A stretch of 64,000 nt of DNA from Epiperipatus broadwayi (Eukaryota; Onychophora; Udeonychophora; Euonychophora; Peripatidae): assembly GCA_028023455.1 (NCBI GenBank), contig JAQFVV010000042.1, positions 4,667,739 to 4,731,738 on the forward strand, in the 5' to 3' direction. Below are positions 11,556 to 23,489 of this stretch, piece by piece (the stretch's first letter is position 1; every line of letters begins with the position of its first letter). Both the position numbers and the translations under genes were made by a program. The notes beneath the pieces are model-generated. The model was not told where the DNA came from. It searched no databases and was given only the letters and a program-made list of their open reading frames with translations.

Positions 11556-12520
11556 CTACCGGAGAAAGTATGTTAATTACTATAAATTGTACTGTTGCTT
11601 TTAGTTTTGCTTCACTATTTAGTAACATTCTTGTTTGAATGCTTTGTTGTTCAAATTATATAATTATATTATAAAGCCATTACCAGAAAAAACATTATCA
11701 TAATTTTATATCCGGGTTAAGTGCATAATTCCAGAAACCAGAAAGATCTATAGACATCAAAAATTTATATGGATAATATAGCTTTTTTTAAAAAGTAAAA
11801 AAGATAAGGCATGGCCCACAGCACAATGCTTAAAATAAATAATAAGCATTTACCAAAATGTCTTTCAGATTTGTAATAGCAGATAAATTATATGATAAAC
11901 AATAGACAAATTACAACATAAACCAGAATTGACCCCCACATATTTATTTGCCTGACATATCATTAAGATGTTCTGATACCATTAACGATTACTACAACCA
12001 GGTAATGATTATAGTGTTTTCATACAACATATTGATTTGTAATGTCTGATGTTTGTAATGTAATTTTTAGTTGATCTCTTATTATTTACTACAAGGTATA
12101 AATATCTTACAAACATACTCATAAAAGTAATCAGTTCTAGAAAATATGATTGCAATCAAAAATCATTAAATGTTTATTAACAATATTTAATAAGTTTTTA
12201 ATTTAAATCCTGTACATTTAAATTGGTTATTGTTTTTTCAAAAACCATTTAATGTTCACTAAAACTTAAAAAAAAGAGAAAGATTAGCAATAAGATAATT
12301 AAAACTACAAAAAAACATTTACAGTAAGTAAAGCTATCAAGTTAACAATAAATCCTGATGAAAAAATATTTTTCTAGAATGGACTTAACATCTGGTTTTA
12401 GAATACTCAGGCAAATTCATTATATTGGAATTCGTTTATCAGAGTGCTAGTCTCTCTCTCCTTAAGAAAAAAAAGACATACCTTTTTTTAATTGCTTGGG
12501 AGTTCACAAAAAGTTCAAGC
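11556..12520. other. AT-rich non-coding DNA
   Basis: No gene or repeat is recognised. The small frame at 12425-12631 is not convincing. Confidence 0.6.
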
Positions 12521-12600
12521 ACTGGAGGTGACAGAATTGAACCACGATCTATATGTCATGAGGTTCAAAGTCTACTAGTCTACTTACTATTGTATCAAGT
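12521..12600 (-). repeat. Possible tRNA-derived SINE fragment
   Basis: On the minus strand a GTGGTTCAATTCTGTCACC segment resembles a tRNA B box, preceded by a poor A-box-like stretch. There is no A-rich tail or target duplication to prove an insertion. The call is weak. Confidence 0.25.
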
Positions 12601-12679
12601 CATGCATAGCAGTGATTTAATTTTATCATAAGAAAACCAATATAAAATATTTTTAATCTGGTTATTTACACTTCATGCA

Positions 12680-13480
12680 CACATTTTCTTGCTGTTTATG
12701 GTATTCTCAAATCAATTTTTGCCTGCATAACAAGTCAACGGCATTAATACTTTTCTTAACTTTTGTCTTCTGTGCTCAGTATTCAGATCCATAAAGTAAA
12801 AAAAAACAAAACTATTGTCAAGCAATTCTAATCTTTGCTTTTAACAGTGTATGTCTGCATATCAGAAGGAAAAAATGTAAGGTATTTCATCACGATTCTG
12901 AACCAGGATCAAATTATGTATTAATCTTCCAATTGCCGTTGACTCTTATTGATAAATGATCCAAAAATGCAAAAATTATCAATGATTTCTTTATTGTCAT
13001 AACTAATTTTAAAATCTTTTACCTTATGTTTAACCAAAATCCAGATTTCACCATTTTCTAACAAGCATTAGTTGAGCTTTCTCCATTTTCAGCTATAAAT
13101 ATGGTGCCATTAGCACAACTATAATCTTAAAACCACATTTGTCTTTGCTCAGTTCAAGTTTTCTTGTTGCATATTCAGTATACAAGTTGAAAAATCAGAT
13201 GACAGACTATAGAGCTGTCTAACTGATCAATTTCTATAGCCAATTTAGACATTATTCACAAGAACGATGAAATTTTCAGATATATTTATTTTCCTAAAGA
13301 ATATCCATAAATGAGTATGATCAATTTAACCAAAGGCCTTATTGTAACCAATAAAGATGAATATATCTGAGGTATTTCTACACTTATTCAGTGTACAACA
13401 GCAACGAATTCTCGTTCTTTGACCTTACTAAAACCAGAGTTGTTTATTTCAGTTCTCTTTCAATATATAGACTAATTTAT
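12680..13480 (-). pseudogene. LINE reverse transcriptase relic
   Basis: Read on the minus strand, different frames give ordered pieces of a non-LTR reverse transcriptase: NNSGFSKVKERE (usual QAGFRKGR), DIFIFIGYNKAFG (usual Y.CFIDY.KAFD), FFNLYTEYATRK (usual LFNLYTE), ANGTIFIAENGES (usual ADDT.L.AE), IIDNFCIFGSFI (usual F.YLGS.I) and LLYGSEY (usual LYG.E.W). The catalytic pair Asp-Asp, expected near 13099-13116, has become Asn-Gly, and many stops and frameshifts are present. The order is correct for a LINE of the Jockey/CR1/I-like assemblage; I cannot assign the clade. It lies upstream of no other LINE part, so it is an isolated truncated copy. Confidence 0.6.
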
Positions 13481-14309
13481 GCTGAATAATTATAACTGGA
13501 AAAAGATATATGTGATACTTTTAGTATATTAATAAAAAAATTTGGTGTAGAATATAATTTGATTTCTTTCAATTTGCAAATCATTGATGTGTTTTCCAGA
13601 TTAAGTGTACAATTTAATCATAAGTTTTAATATTTGTCATATAGCTAGATCTATACATTTATTCCATTTCTATTTCATTTTTATTATGTTGACTATAATG
13701 TGTTCACAGAACTTTTTGAGTAAACTTACTTGAAGCCAGGCGTTTTTTTTTTAATTTGGTAAATTTTTTGAAAAACAATTCTTTAACTTCTAATCTTTAC
13801 CTCCACTTCAAAATGCTTACAAAATTTTTGATATTTTCAACTGAAATTGATCTTTTAAATTTGAATTTTTTTTTTAAAGTTTAAATAATATTTTATTTTT
13901 AAAAAACTGTTTATTAATAAACATATGAAACTAAGTCATTTTAGTATTTATATACAGTAATTTGTATTAAAAAATAAATATTATGTAGATCATTTCAGAT
14001 ATATCAAATAATTTCATGATTTAAATATTTTTGAAATGTTAACATATCAAACCAATGGTATTTATTACAGTATAAAACAATTTCACACTTATTTTTATTA
14101 AAAGCACAAAAAGATCTGCTTGGTAAATCTTTGAAAAATAACTCAACTTCATTGCATGATACTTATCCACAATGGTTAATTTTTATCTAAAAATATTTAT
14201 ATATAATAGCATAACATATTTTAATGATGTAAAAAAAAAAAAACTTATTAAAGTTTATGGTGTAGCATATCAGTTTTTATAGCTTCCATCTTTGATAAAA
14301 ATAAAACTA
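13481..14309. other. AT-rich non-coding DNA
   Basis: Nothing recognised. Several A/T homopolymer runs are present (for example near 13745, 13870 and 14230). Confidence 0.6.
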
Positions 14310-14812
14310 TAGTCTAAAAGCACATCACATGATCACCATTTCTTATGCTTTCTTATAACTGTTATTAAAACAGGCAAAACTCTCTATATGTATTGCCACT
14401 CAGTGCAAGACACAGTAATCAATGGATGCCAGAAGGCTTGTGCATAAAATCCCCATCTAGTGTCTACTTATCCAATATCCCATGACTAGTTTCTGGCTTG
14501 TGGCCTTCATCAGTGAGCTTGAATTGAAAATATTAATGTTTTTAATTTAAGACTTGTAGTTTTGTAGTTAAGTAGAGATAAAAGGTGGCTGGCTGCTGGA
14601 GAGTTGCATTAGATCCTCAGATCTAGATGCAGTGCTCTCAGATCCAAGGCTCCTCACTGACGAAGGCCACAAGCCAGAAAATAGTCTGGGGATATTGGAT
14701 GAGTAAGCACTAGATGGGGATTTTATGCACAAGCCTTTCTGGCACCCATTGATTACTCTGGCTTGCACTGAGTGGCAATACGTATAGAGAGTTTTGCCTG
14801 TTTTAATAAGTA
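14310..14812. mobile_element. Palindromic MITE, about 450-500 bp
   Basis: Long imperfect inverted repeats of about 150 bp start at TTATTAAAACAGGCAAAACT (14362) and end at its complement (to 14809). They share CTTGTGCATAAAATCCCC, TTCTGGCTTGTGGCCTTC and neighbouring blocks. About 130 bp separates the arms. Similarity with the inverted copy at 20262-20540 continues some 50 bp further left, so the true element may start near 14310. There is no coding capacity. The open frame at 14568-14768 is only the right arm read backwards. Confidence 0.75.
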
Positions 14813-15344
14813 AAAGAAATGACCAGAAAAAAATTGGAACTCACAATATGCAGTATTAAAAATACAATGCAATCTGATACAGCGGAATGCTTCTAATAGA
14901 ACATGAAAATTCTCCAAACTAATAGGATGCCTGTTAAAAATTAAAGGAAGTGGCTAGCAGTGTCAAATTACTGATAATCAGCAATAGCTTGGCCATAGTG
15001 CCTTAGTTATCTACAACTGTTTCATATATAAAATCTAGAAAATCAAATAATAAAACAGAACATTCTAAGTATTTTCAGATTAACAACTTCCTTTTGCTAA
15101 ATTGGATAAATTTATTTTCTTATAAAAAATTTATTACAACTTGATTACATGAGATGCATTAAGTATTTTTTTATTATTTATTTCTGATAAATATAAAACT
15201 TATTAAAGTGTGAATAAAAATACAGTGCAAAAAATAAGACAAATATATACATTCACACTACCAAGTCACAATAAAAAATAATTCCGATAAAAACACATGC
15301 TTCATTTTTAAATCACTAAAATTATTTGATTGAAGTATCATAAT
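14813..15344. other. AT-rich non-coding DNA
   Basis: No gene or repeat is recognised. Confidence 0.55.
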
Positions 15345-15425
15345 ATGATGGTTAGCACAAACATCTGATAAGCCCATGACCAGAAGTTGAATAGGGGGTA
15401 AAACTTTATTTTTTATTATTATTCA
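15345..15425 (+). repeat. Possible tRNA-derived SINE fragment
   Basis: GATGGTTAGCACAAACATCT resembles a tRNA A box, and AAGTTGAATAGG, about 40 bp later, loosely resembles a B box. It is followed by a T-rich tail. It differs from the better SINE pair at 33588 and 54430. Confidence 0.3.
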
Positions 15426-15624
15426 GGTTTCAATCAGCTATTCATTTGTCTTAGATTATATTTTTATGCAAGATGTTAAAATTTAATAATTTTTCTTCAT
15501 TTTAAGATTGAAGATTTTATATTTCTAATTACATATTTTGCTGTCATAGATTAACTTCTAAATATAAACAAACCTAATAAATAAATCAACAATCATTTGA
15601 TGGAAGACAAAAATAAAATAATTT

Positions 15625-15897
15625 TAATATATAGGGTATATGAGAACAGACTTTCACATGACCTACCACTCTCCACACTATCTCATAACACTGATACACT
15701 TGAACACATATATGTTGAAAAGATATCACCAATAAACATATTTCATGCTAAACCAGCAATCATCAGTTGGTCCATGAAATATGTATATTGGTGATTATTT
15801 ATCTTTTCAACATATGTGTTCAAGTGTATCAGTGTTATGAGATAGTGTGGAGTGGTGGGTCAGTGTGAAAGTCTATGCTAATATACCCTATATATTA
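15625..15897. repeat. Palindromic MITE, 273 bp
   Basis: Arms of about 110-120 bp start at TAATATATAGGGTATA and end at its complement. They are nearly perfect through ACACTTGAACACATATATGT. Including the inner arms, almost the whole unit folds back on itself, leaving a loop of about 25 bases that contains the dispersed CTGATGATTGCTGG sequence. The frame at 15597-15794 just reads one arm. No protein is encoded. Confidence 0.85.
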
Positions 15898-17480
15898 CAC
15901 ACATATATATACAAGTATATAATAAACCTGTGTGTTTCTGTTAAAATAATTTGGTAATTTTAAATAAAAGATTCAGCATTTATTATGCATTGAAAAACAA
16001 ATTATTTGATAAAAATAAATATTCATGAAAAATAAATTCTCAATACAAAGTTAAGAAAAAAAAATCTGCCTCAATTTATTCAAAAAAATCATCTTAAAAT
16101 AATTAAATCTAAGTGAAGATCTAACATAAAACATTTAATTAAAAAATAATCTCAAATCAATAGCTTTGTTGTTTAGAATGTGATGTGAATATATTTGAAG
16201 ACCTAAAATAATTGATTACTGCTTTACCTCTCAAATTCTTCATTTTACAATGCACTAAATAATTTATTTACACATATACTTTTACTGGCCTAAATCAGGA
16301 ATTAAATCAAGTCTTTTGCTCACTACAAACAACTTTATTCATTGAATCGATTAATTTTTGCTTTTTTTTTAAAAAAAAAAACTTTTATTATGTTTTTTAA
16401 ATATCTTATAATTATTCCCCCCTTTTTTAAAAGTGAACTGTACAATGAAATTATTAAACAATAATTTAATAATAATCAATAAAGCAAGTCATATATAGCT
16501 ATAGCTTCATTGCTTTAAACAATAATTTAATAAAATCTGTTCTTATTTCTAATCAAGTAATGCAAATATTGATGAGGTATTACAATTTCTCACAAATATA
16601 CATTGCAATTCAACTTTCCCCTTCCCCTAGCAATACAATTAAAATTGTACAAATTATTTTACTTTATTATTTGTAAAATGTTTTTAAGTTGAACAATAAC
16701 CCATATAGAGATTTAAAACTGGTTTTTAATATTTAAAAAACCAGAATATGGACAACCCAAATTCTTAATGAAATGAAACTGGGTAAGATTTAAATATTTA
16801 TATTTGATAAATTTTGTGTAAAAAAAATAAAAAAGAGCTATAAGTATATATCATACTACTTTAATAAATTGATATAATTCATTATAAGTTAGCTTCTAAA
16901 AATAATTAAAATTTTATAATTTGTTCATCAAGATTAACAATCATCACTTTTTTTTTAAATATTCTCATTGATTATTTCTGAAATTCCTAATAGCAAAAAT
17001 TGTAATTGCAATGAAAATCTAAACTGCTAATCAGTTCACTTTCAAGTATGAAAAATATTCAATTAGAAATATGTTCTCAAGTATAACAAAAATGTGATCA
17101 AGATACCAACAAGTACTGAAACAATAAGAAGGATCCCAATGGTAAACTACAATAATGCTGGATATTAATTGGTCTAATACAAAAATGCAAAATAAAACTG
17201 TAAAATATTATAATATACATTACCCACCAAATCATTTTCTCTGAATTATTAACTACAATGTCCTGGATAGTTTAGCATATTGATGGATTCACCAGTTAAA
17301 AGCTTTATAGCAACAATTGAATGTAACAAGAGCAACTAGCCCTATTTATTTTATTTAGCAACGTACCACAACTAAATATTGACACACAGTTATAACTATA
17401 TTTAATGTTATTTATTTTTCAATAAATAATTTAATGTCATACTCCATTTTGAAAGCTTTTTTTTTCAATGATAGTTATTA
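15898..17480. other. AT-rich non-coding DNA
   Basis: Nothing recognised in this 1.6-kb stretch. Homopolymer runs lie near 16362-16380 and 16949. Confidence 0.6.
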
Positions 17481-17489
17481 AAGATAGCT

Positions 17490-17840
17490 GCGATAACATC
17501 ATTATCCTGATCTAAATCCATTCTGTTCTAAAACTAGATGGTCCTCGATTATTGGTACAATTCTTTCTAAGATTATTCTTTCACACATAGAGAATATTTA
17601 ATTTATGACATTGAAAAATATTCTTCTTGTTCATTACTATAAATATAGTGCTGCTTCCACCCCAAATTATTGGAATAATTTCTACGTGGTAGGCAAAGCA
17701 TAGTGAATAGTTTTTCAAACCATGATTTGGTTTTTGTTAAAAAATAAGTTCTTCAATAACTGCTGGTTTTATTGGACTGAGATCAGAGAAACATTCTGGG
17801 GAGGTGATGGTTCTACTCTAATGATGTTTTTTGCTGATTC
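17490..17840 (-). pseudogene. LINE reverse transcriptase N-terminal fragment
   Basis: On the minus strand 17506-17588 reads MCERIILERIVPIIEDHLV and continues LEQNGFRSG. This is the conserved start of non-LTR reverse transcriptases (usually ICK..E.II..RI.PIIE..L...Q.GFR.GRST). Two stops follow immediately after GFRSG. Upstream (to about 17840) a shifted frame gives IIPIIWGGS, compatible with the preceding VVPIYKG motif. The rest of the RT is absent. This could be a truncated piece of the same LINE type as 12680-13480, but the two do not overlap, so I cannot test it. Confidence 0.6.
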
Positions 17841-17864
17841 AATCTTGGGACTAGAAATCTAATA

Positions 17865-19835
17865 ACTGTAATAATAATTAGAATATCAGTTCACTACACA
17901 TGCGCTTTATAGACTTAAATACTTAATGAATACTCTCCTTTCCAAACACAAGATAAAGTCTTTTGAAAAGATAGAATGAATCATTCTATCTTTTAATCTA
18001 AGCTTATATCTATAGGCAAATCTTAAGCATTTCGAAATGAGAGTATGAAGATATTAAATAATAACATCCACTTCCTTTTACTATGTTTCAATGAATGACA
18101 CTTGCAAAATTTTTACAAGTTACAATATGTCATTATTAGGTGAAATATTAAACATGGTAAACATTACCTTTAGTGGGTCAAAACATATGTGCTCTGGCAA
18201 AATAATTTCAAACTTTTTTTCAAAATTTTGTTACTTTTTTTTTCCTGTAGCAGTAAAGTTGATACTTTGACAAAAGTAATTGTACATAAGCTAACAATGT
18301 CCTAGGTCAGCATTGCGATGAAGTGTTTACTGGTGAGATATGCTGAAGGCAAGTGTTAGATGGGAATGCAGATTATGCCGTCACCGTATATCCATCAGAC
18401 ACAGCTCTTTTTTCTCCAGGGACCCACATCATTAGGGACAGGTGGGCTGCATACAATAACTTAAGCAGAATTTATAATAGTACATATATGCATTTTGTTG
18501 TGCACCAGAAGAACTTCGTGGACCCAGACACCACAGATATTTATACACAAAACACCTATGGATGTGTGTAAAACATAAGCTAAAATGGCAAATTGGTACC
18601 AGCAATGCTTTATTTTCATCCTATCTGCAGGAATTTTTATGCAGGACTCTGCAATAGTGACACCATTTTTGTGGAATTTATTACATGTATTGCTGAGAAC
18701 TATGCATTGTAGTTCAAAATTATTTCGCCAGAGTGCTATGTTTCGGCCCACTTATTTACCATAAACATATCTAACAAGTATTTATTTATATAGCACCATG
18801 TTTTTAAATTGTAATAATAATTACAAATCACTCCGCTCTTTTCTTACTAAAATTCTCTGTCCCAGTGCTTAAGATTTGATTGGCTGGTTGTAGTCATTAA
18901 GCGCTTGAGAGATTTGCACTCTCTCATTTATTTCAATATCGACTGCGCTTTATAAAAATAATATTATTTAACACGTGTTTTATAAATTTAAACACTTAAT
19001 GAATACTCTCCTTTCCAAACTAAAGGTAAAGTCTTTTGAAAAGATAAAATTAATCACTCTATCTTTTTAACCTATGCGTGTATGTATGCACAAATCTTAT
19101 GCATTAGGAAATGAGAGTGTGAAGATATTAAATAATCACTTGATGCTAGTGAATTATTTTTTTTGCAATTTATGATATGTCATTGGATGAAATATTAAAC
19201 ATATGAGTTATTTATTTATATAGCACCATGTTTTTAAACTGTAATAATAATTAGAGATCACTCCACTACATATGCGTTTTATAGATTTAAACACTTAGAT
19301 GAATACACTCCTTTCCAAACACAAGATAAAGTCTTTTGAAAGGATAGAATAAATCACTCTTTTTAACCTAAGCATATATGTGTAGGACTTTTTATTATGT
19401 TTTAATGAATGACACTTGCAAATTTTTTACAATTTACGATGTCATTATTAGATGAAATATAGAACATATATAACAGGTTATTTATTTATATAGCGCCATT
19501 CATTAAAACATAGTAAAAGGAATTGAAAGTCCTGGCACTATATAAATAAATAACTCCTTATATATGTTTAATATTTCATCTAATGACGTATTATAATTCA
19601 TTATAAACAGAATTGAAAGTAAGATTTGTCTATATATATATATATGCTTAAGTTAAAAAAATAAAATGATTCATTCTATCTTTTCAAAGGACTTTATCTT
19701 GTGTTTGGAAAGTATTCATTAAGTGTTTAAATCTCTAAAGAACATGTGTAGTGGAGTGATCTCTAATTATTATTACAGTTTAAAAACAGTGCTAAATAAA
19801 TACCTCGTTATATATGTTTAAATCTAATAACTGTA
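17865..19835. repeat. Satellite-like array of ~280-310-bp units, last unit inverted
   Basis: Units carry ATGAATACTCTCCTTTCCAA, GATAAAGTCTTTTGAAAAGA, GAATGACACTTGCAAA and TTATTTATATAGCACCATG. Direct copies lie at about 17865-18170, 18780-19205 and 19212-19490. An inverted copy occupies about 19500-19830, so the junction around 19480-19565 is palindromic. The second copy contains about 140 bp of extra, less AT-rich sequence (about 18835-18975). A Merlin relic separates the first two copies. No coding function is apparent. Confidence 0.8.
18353..18715 (+). pseudogene. Merlin transposase fragment (second copy)
   Basis: The frame from 18353 reads GTHIIRDRWAAYNN and KNFVDPDTTDIYTQN. These match the second catalytic Asp region (D.W.AY) and the FVDP..G.HTQ motif of the Merlin/ISXO2 DDE domain, also seen at 9779-9890. 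After a stop at 18569 other frames continue with GTSNALFSSYLQEFL (usual SYL.EF.WR) and DTIFVEFITCIAEN. The Glu of the DDE triad falls at the break. It is a different lineage from the copy at 8792, since the two differ strongly. It sits between units of the satellite-like array. Confidence 0.7.
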
Positions 19836-20261
19836 GTACTAGCTGTTTTTATGCCCATCAGATCTCTTTAGAAGTGATCAGACCTTTCAAATAGATCTTA
19901 TATATTGTAGGTTTTCATAGCATCTCTTCAACGTTCTTTTTAAGTATCATCAATTTTAGAAGCCTGTTAGTCATTTTGAATTTTTGGTAAAACAAATACC
20001 AAATATAATAGAGATACTGGTTTTGTTCCAATCTGGATGAAATATTTTTAATAATTGATTCTTTGATAATTGTTGTTATAGGTTTGCTAAATCTATCATA
20101 GCAAAAGAAGAGATAAAATTCTATTAATATTTCTTTCAAAATATTTGAATAGTTGGTATATAAACATCAATCAATTTGGATGGTTTATCTGAATTTGGAC
20201 TATGTACATGACTTTTTTAAAGGTATAACCAATAAAATGATTATACTTTTTATTGAATTAG
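19836..20261. other. AT-rich non-coding DNA
   Basis: No gene recognised. The minus-strand frame at 19915-20139 is low-complexity. Confidence 0.5.
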
Positions 20262-20540
20262 TGCTTACTCATCCAATATCTTCAGATTAGTTTCTGGCTT
20301 GTGGCCTTCGTCAATGAGGGGCCTTGAATCTGAGAGCACTGCACCTAGATCTTAGGATCTAATGCAACCCTCCAACAGCCACATTTTATCTCTATTTAGC
20401 TACAAAACTTTGTCTTAATAATATTTTCAAGTCATACAGGTCTGAACTCAGTTCAGTATCTGAGTGGCAATACTGTATGGAGAGTTTTGCCTGTTTAATA
20501 ACAGTTATAAGCAAGCATAAGAAATGGTAATTATGTGATG
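20262..20540 (-). mobile_element. Partial copy of the 14.3-kb palindromic MITE, inverted
   Basis: TTAGTTTCTGGCTTGTGGCC, GAGAGCACTGCACCTAGATC and GAGTGGCAATACTGTATGGA match, in opposite orientation, the MITE at 14310-14812. One arm is nearly complete; the other ends near 20262. It directly abuts the PLE reverse transcriptase relic. Homology also covers the outer CATAAGAAATGGT segment, which helps fix the ends of the 14.3-kb element. Confidence 0.7.
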
Positions 20541-21200
20541 TTTATTGGCTTAAAACCAAACTTGCCGAATAGGATAGTGGTGGCTGTGGGTATTCCTTTT
20601 CTTTTTATTTTCCCCTCTTCCTTTCCTTTTTTTTTATATAACTCTTCTATCTTTTTTATATTCTTTTTTATTACCTCTTCTGGATATTCATTTTTCTTAA
20701 AATCTTCTTTTATTCTATTTATTTCTTTATCATATTTGTCTCCATCACAATAGTATTTAGCTCTATATACCTTAGAACTTATAGCACTAATCTTATGCTT
20801 TTCATCCATATTAGAACCCCAATTTACTGCATTTGTAATACCCATTTTTCTATACACTTCTGTTTTTACTTCACATCTTTTCTCATTATATTCCTTCTTT
20901 TATCATTATGTCTAGATACGCCAATCTATTATCTTTTTCTCATTCTGTTGTAAAATGTATCTTATCTATTTTATTTATAAATCTTTTTATTTGTCTTTCA
21001 CCTCTATTAAATATTAACAAAAAATGCATCCACATATCTTTTAATTAATATTGGTGCATTTTCATCCTCTATCATATAAATCTCACTCAATACTCTACTC
21101 AATGCACCTTCTATTAACAAATAAATATATTTTAATAAATAAATATATTTTGCTTTAAAGTGTAAGAAGAGTGAAATGTTATTATGTAATATCATCCTCA
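20540..21200 (-). pseudogene. Penelope-like reverse transcriptase relic
   Basis: On the minus strand GALSRVLSEIYMIED is followed by RYVDAFFVN. These correspond to the GSPLSP.LAEIYM block and the catalytic RYVDD.F box of Penelope-like RTs; the second catalytic Asp is Ala here. Downstream come LAYLDIMI, then VYRKMGITNAVNWGSN and a lysine-rich linker ending NEYPEEVIKKNIKKIE (usual NGYP..I). This is the post-RT linker of PLEs, an open frame of 108 codons at 20531-20857. The GIY-YIG domain that should follow is missing. Frameshifts and stops separate the parts. The upstream end runs into Tc1-type sequence at about 21190. Confidence 0.75.
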
Positions 21201-21300
21201 TGATCCTCGAACCAATATTTATGAATGGGTGCTACATGAGTTGGAGCATCATCATTTTGGAAGACGGGAGTGTCGTCTCTAAACAATATGTACAATGAGA
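21191..21300 (-). pseudogene. Tc1-like transposase fragment A
   Basis: On the minus strand this reads DDTPVFQNDDAPTHVA and then HKYWFEDHEDD. It matches the FQ.DNAP.H.A......WF.EHE block of Tc1-family DDE transposases, which holds the second catalytic Asp (here N-D-D-A-P). Only about 30 residues are preserved. A related copy lies at 21880-22060, about 690 bp away in the same orientation. Confidence 0.6.
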
Positions 21301-21879
21301 AATAAATCTGATCTCTTTACATCCAAATTATTGACACTATGATTGACCTATACAGAATAAATTAATTATATTAGTGCAATGCAAAGGCATTAGAGAAGTT
21401 TCATTTAAAGATGTTCTGTAAAATTTTAAAAACACAATGGGTTCACTGTTGTAAAATCACATTATCGGAATAGACATATAAATGAACAATGTAAAAAATT
21501 CCTAAAGAGATGTTTTATGATAAACTTGAGCATGTTTTTTGAGGGAGAGATAGTTTCCATTTATGCTATAATGATTATCTCAAAGGCATTTAAAAAGAAG
21601 TGCAATGTCAAATGCTGTCGTTGAGAAGACATGGAAGAGAATATAATACAATGGAGAACTACAATTAGTTATAGAGTTGGAAGTATTTCAGAAAGAAGTT
21701 TTTTGCTGAAAAAACTATAAGACATTATAGTAAAATATCAAGTTGTTCTACAGTTAGATGTATTTGTGTATAGTCATTGCACAATTCAGTAATGTTTTTT
21801 TTTTTTCTCTCTATCTCTTTCCTTTACTTATTTATTGGAGATACAAGTGGCTGCTTATTCTTCTTCTTCTTCTTCAAGA
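21301..21879. other. AT-rich DNA between two Tc1 fragments
   Basis: No gene recognised. It may contain decayed Tc1-type sequence. A CTT-rich microsatellite lies near 21860-21875. Confidence 0.45.
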
Positions 21880-22080
21880 ATTGTAAGATATGATGATATT
21901 TAAATTAGGTGGGTCTTGAGGAGGCTATGGGAATTATCTAGCATCACTCTCATCTTCATCAAAGCAATATTTGTGAATGGGGCTGCATGAATTAGAACAT
22001 CATCATCTTAGAAGATGGTAGTGTTGTCTCTAAACAATGTATACATTACAAAAAGAATCTGGCCCACTCAAATCTAAACA
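21880..22080 (-). pseudogene. Tc1-like transposase fragment B
   Basis: On the minus strand, shifted frames give a degraded form of the same block as fragment A, then HKYCFDEDESDAR and FP.PPQDPPNL, matching the HLPWP.QSPDLN motif that follows in Tc1 transposases. It has at least one stop and a frameshift. The nucleotide similarity to fragment A (for example CTCTAAACAAT, TATACAGAATAAA) shows a shared origin, by duplication or independent insertion. Confidence 0.6.
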
Positions 22081-23489
22081 GTCCACAGCTATGATGTATC
22101 TATCTATACAGAATAAAATGACAGATTTCTTATCGAATTTAACTGTTAAAATGGCAATCTTTGTGATGGGTTTCTTTTGATAATCATTTGACCTATATCC
22201 AATTCAATAATTGGATCAAATTTTATTCATCCACATAAAATGCTTATACCTATATATTACAATCAAGCATTCATAAATTATGATTATAGTAATTCTAGTT
22301 ATATATTGTAGCATGCGTAGCAGAAAATCTAGTTTTGAAATGGTGACCACTATGAAGATTTGCTCCATCGGTATTTTTGCATTCTTTCATAATATGCATC
22401 AGCATCTATCAGTAAAGCATCGATTTCCAAGCATGGTTAGTTCTAGCAATTGTCATTTTCCAATCTTAAATGTGTAATCATCAAATTTGGAATTGTGGGA
22501 AACTAAAAAGATTTGCAGTTTGGTCTATGATTCAAATAAGTTTGCAGTTTTAATTCATGTTTATGAAACTGTTCATTTCCTATCAGATATTATGTATAAA
22601 AAGATGATTATAATTTCATTTCTATTCTCTACAATATTAAAAATATTATCATTGTGAATTTTTAGTTATTATGTACAACTTTTTATGTACAGTACAAATA
22701 TAAGCAATAATTAATTTAATTTTATTCAAATCTTCTCTCTACATAATGATGTCAGAGACTTTGGATCTTAAATGAAAAAATTTACTTTTAAAATAGTTTC
22801 ACATGTCTGTGCATGTATCATGAGATAATTGGATTATCATCATGTGTTACATGATATATGTACTAAACAATTATACATGTGATTTCACAATAATACAACT
22901 ACATAAGCATAAAAACACTTATAATGAATACAGCACTCAACTTGTATATTATTATTTTTTTTAAAAAAGGAAGATATATTCAAAAACAAATTGCAAAATT
23001 ATAACTAATATGTAATAAAGTAATAGGATGGAATGGCAATTTGCTATTAATGTGATAAATTTTTGTGACAGTAATAAGTTTTTGTTCTTTAGGCTTTTTA
23101 TAATCAAAACCTTATGACAGGATAATAAAAAATTTATGCAAACAAATATAAAAATGTAATTAATTATAAGAATACTATTTAAAAGATAGAAATAAATGGC
23201 AAGTAGAAACAGAATATAAAATGATTAATTAATATAAAATTTTAATACAGCTGTTACAAGATCTGACAATTAATAATTGAAGATGGAAAATAGCTACATA
23301 TAAGCAAATTACTAGTCAAGAATTAAACAGATTGACATATATAAAATTAGCACCATTTCCAGTCTTTATACAAATGATGTATAAAAAAAAAATTATAGCA
23401 CATTTGTAAAAAAAAAAAATTCTATATAAAAAATACATATACAATGTAGCAATTTTTAAATGATGTAAATTTTCAAAAACAAATATTAA
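22081..23489. other. AT-rich non-coding DNA
   Basis: No gene recognised. The frame at 22280-22477 has no known motif. Confidence 0.55.

Noticed and set aside
14568-14768. 66-codon minus-strand frame
   Set aside because: It reads one arm of the palindromic MITE; no independent coding evidence.
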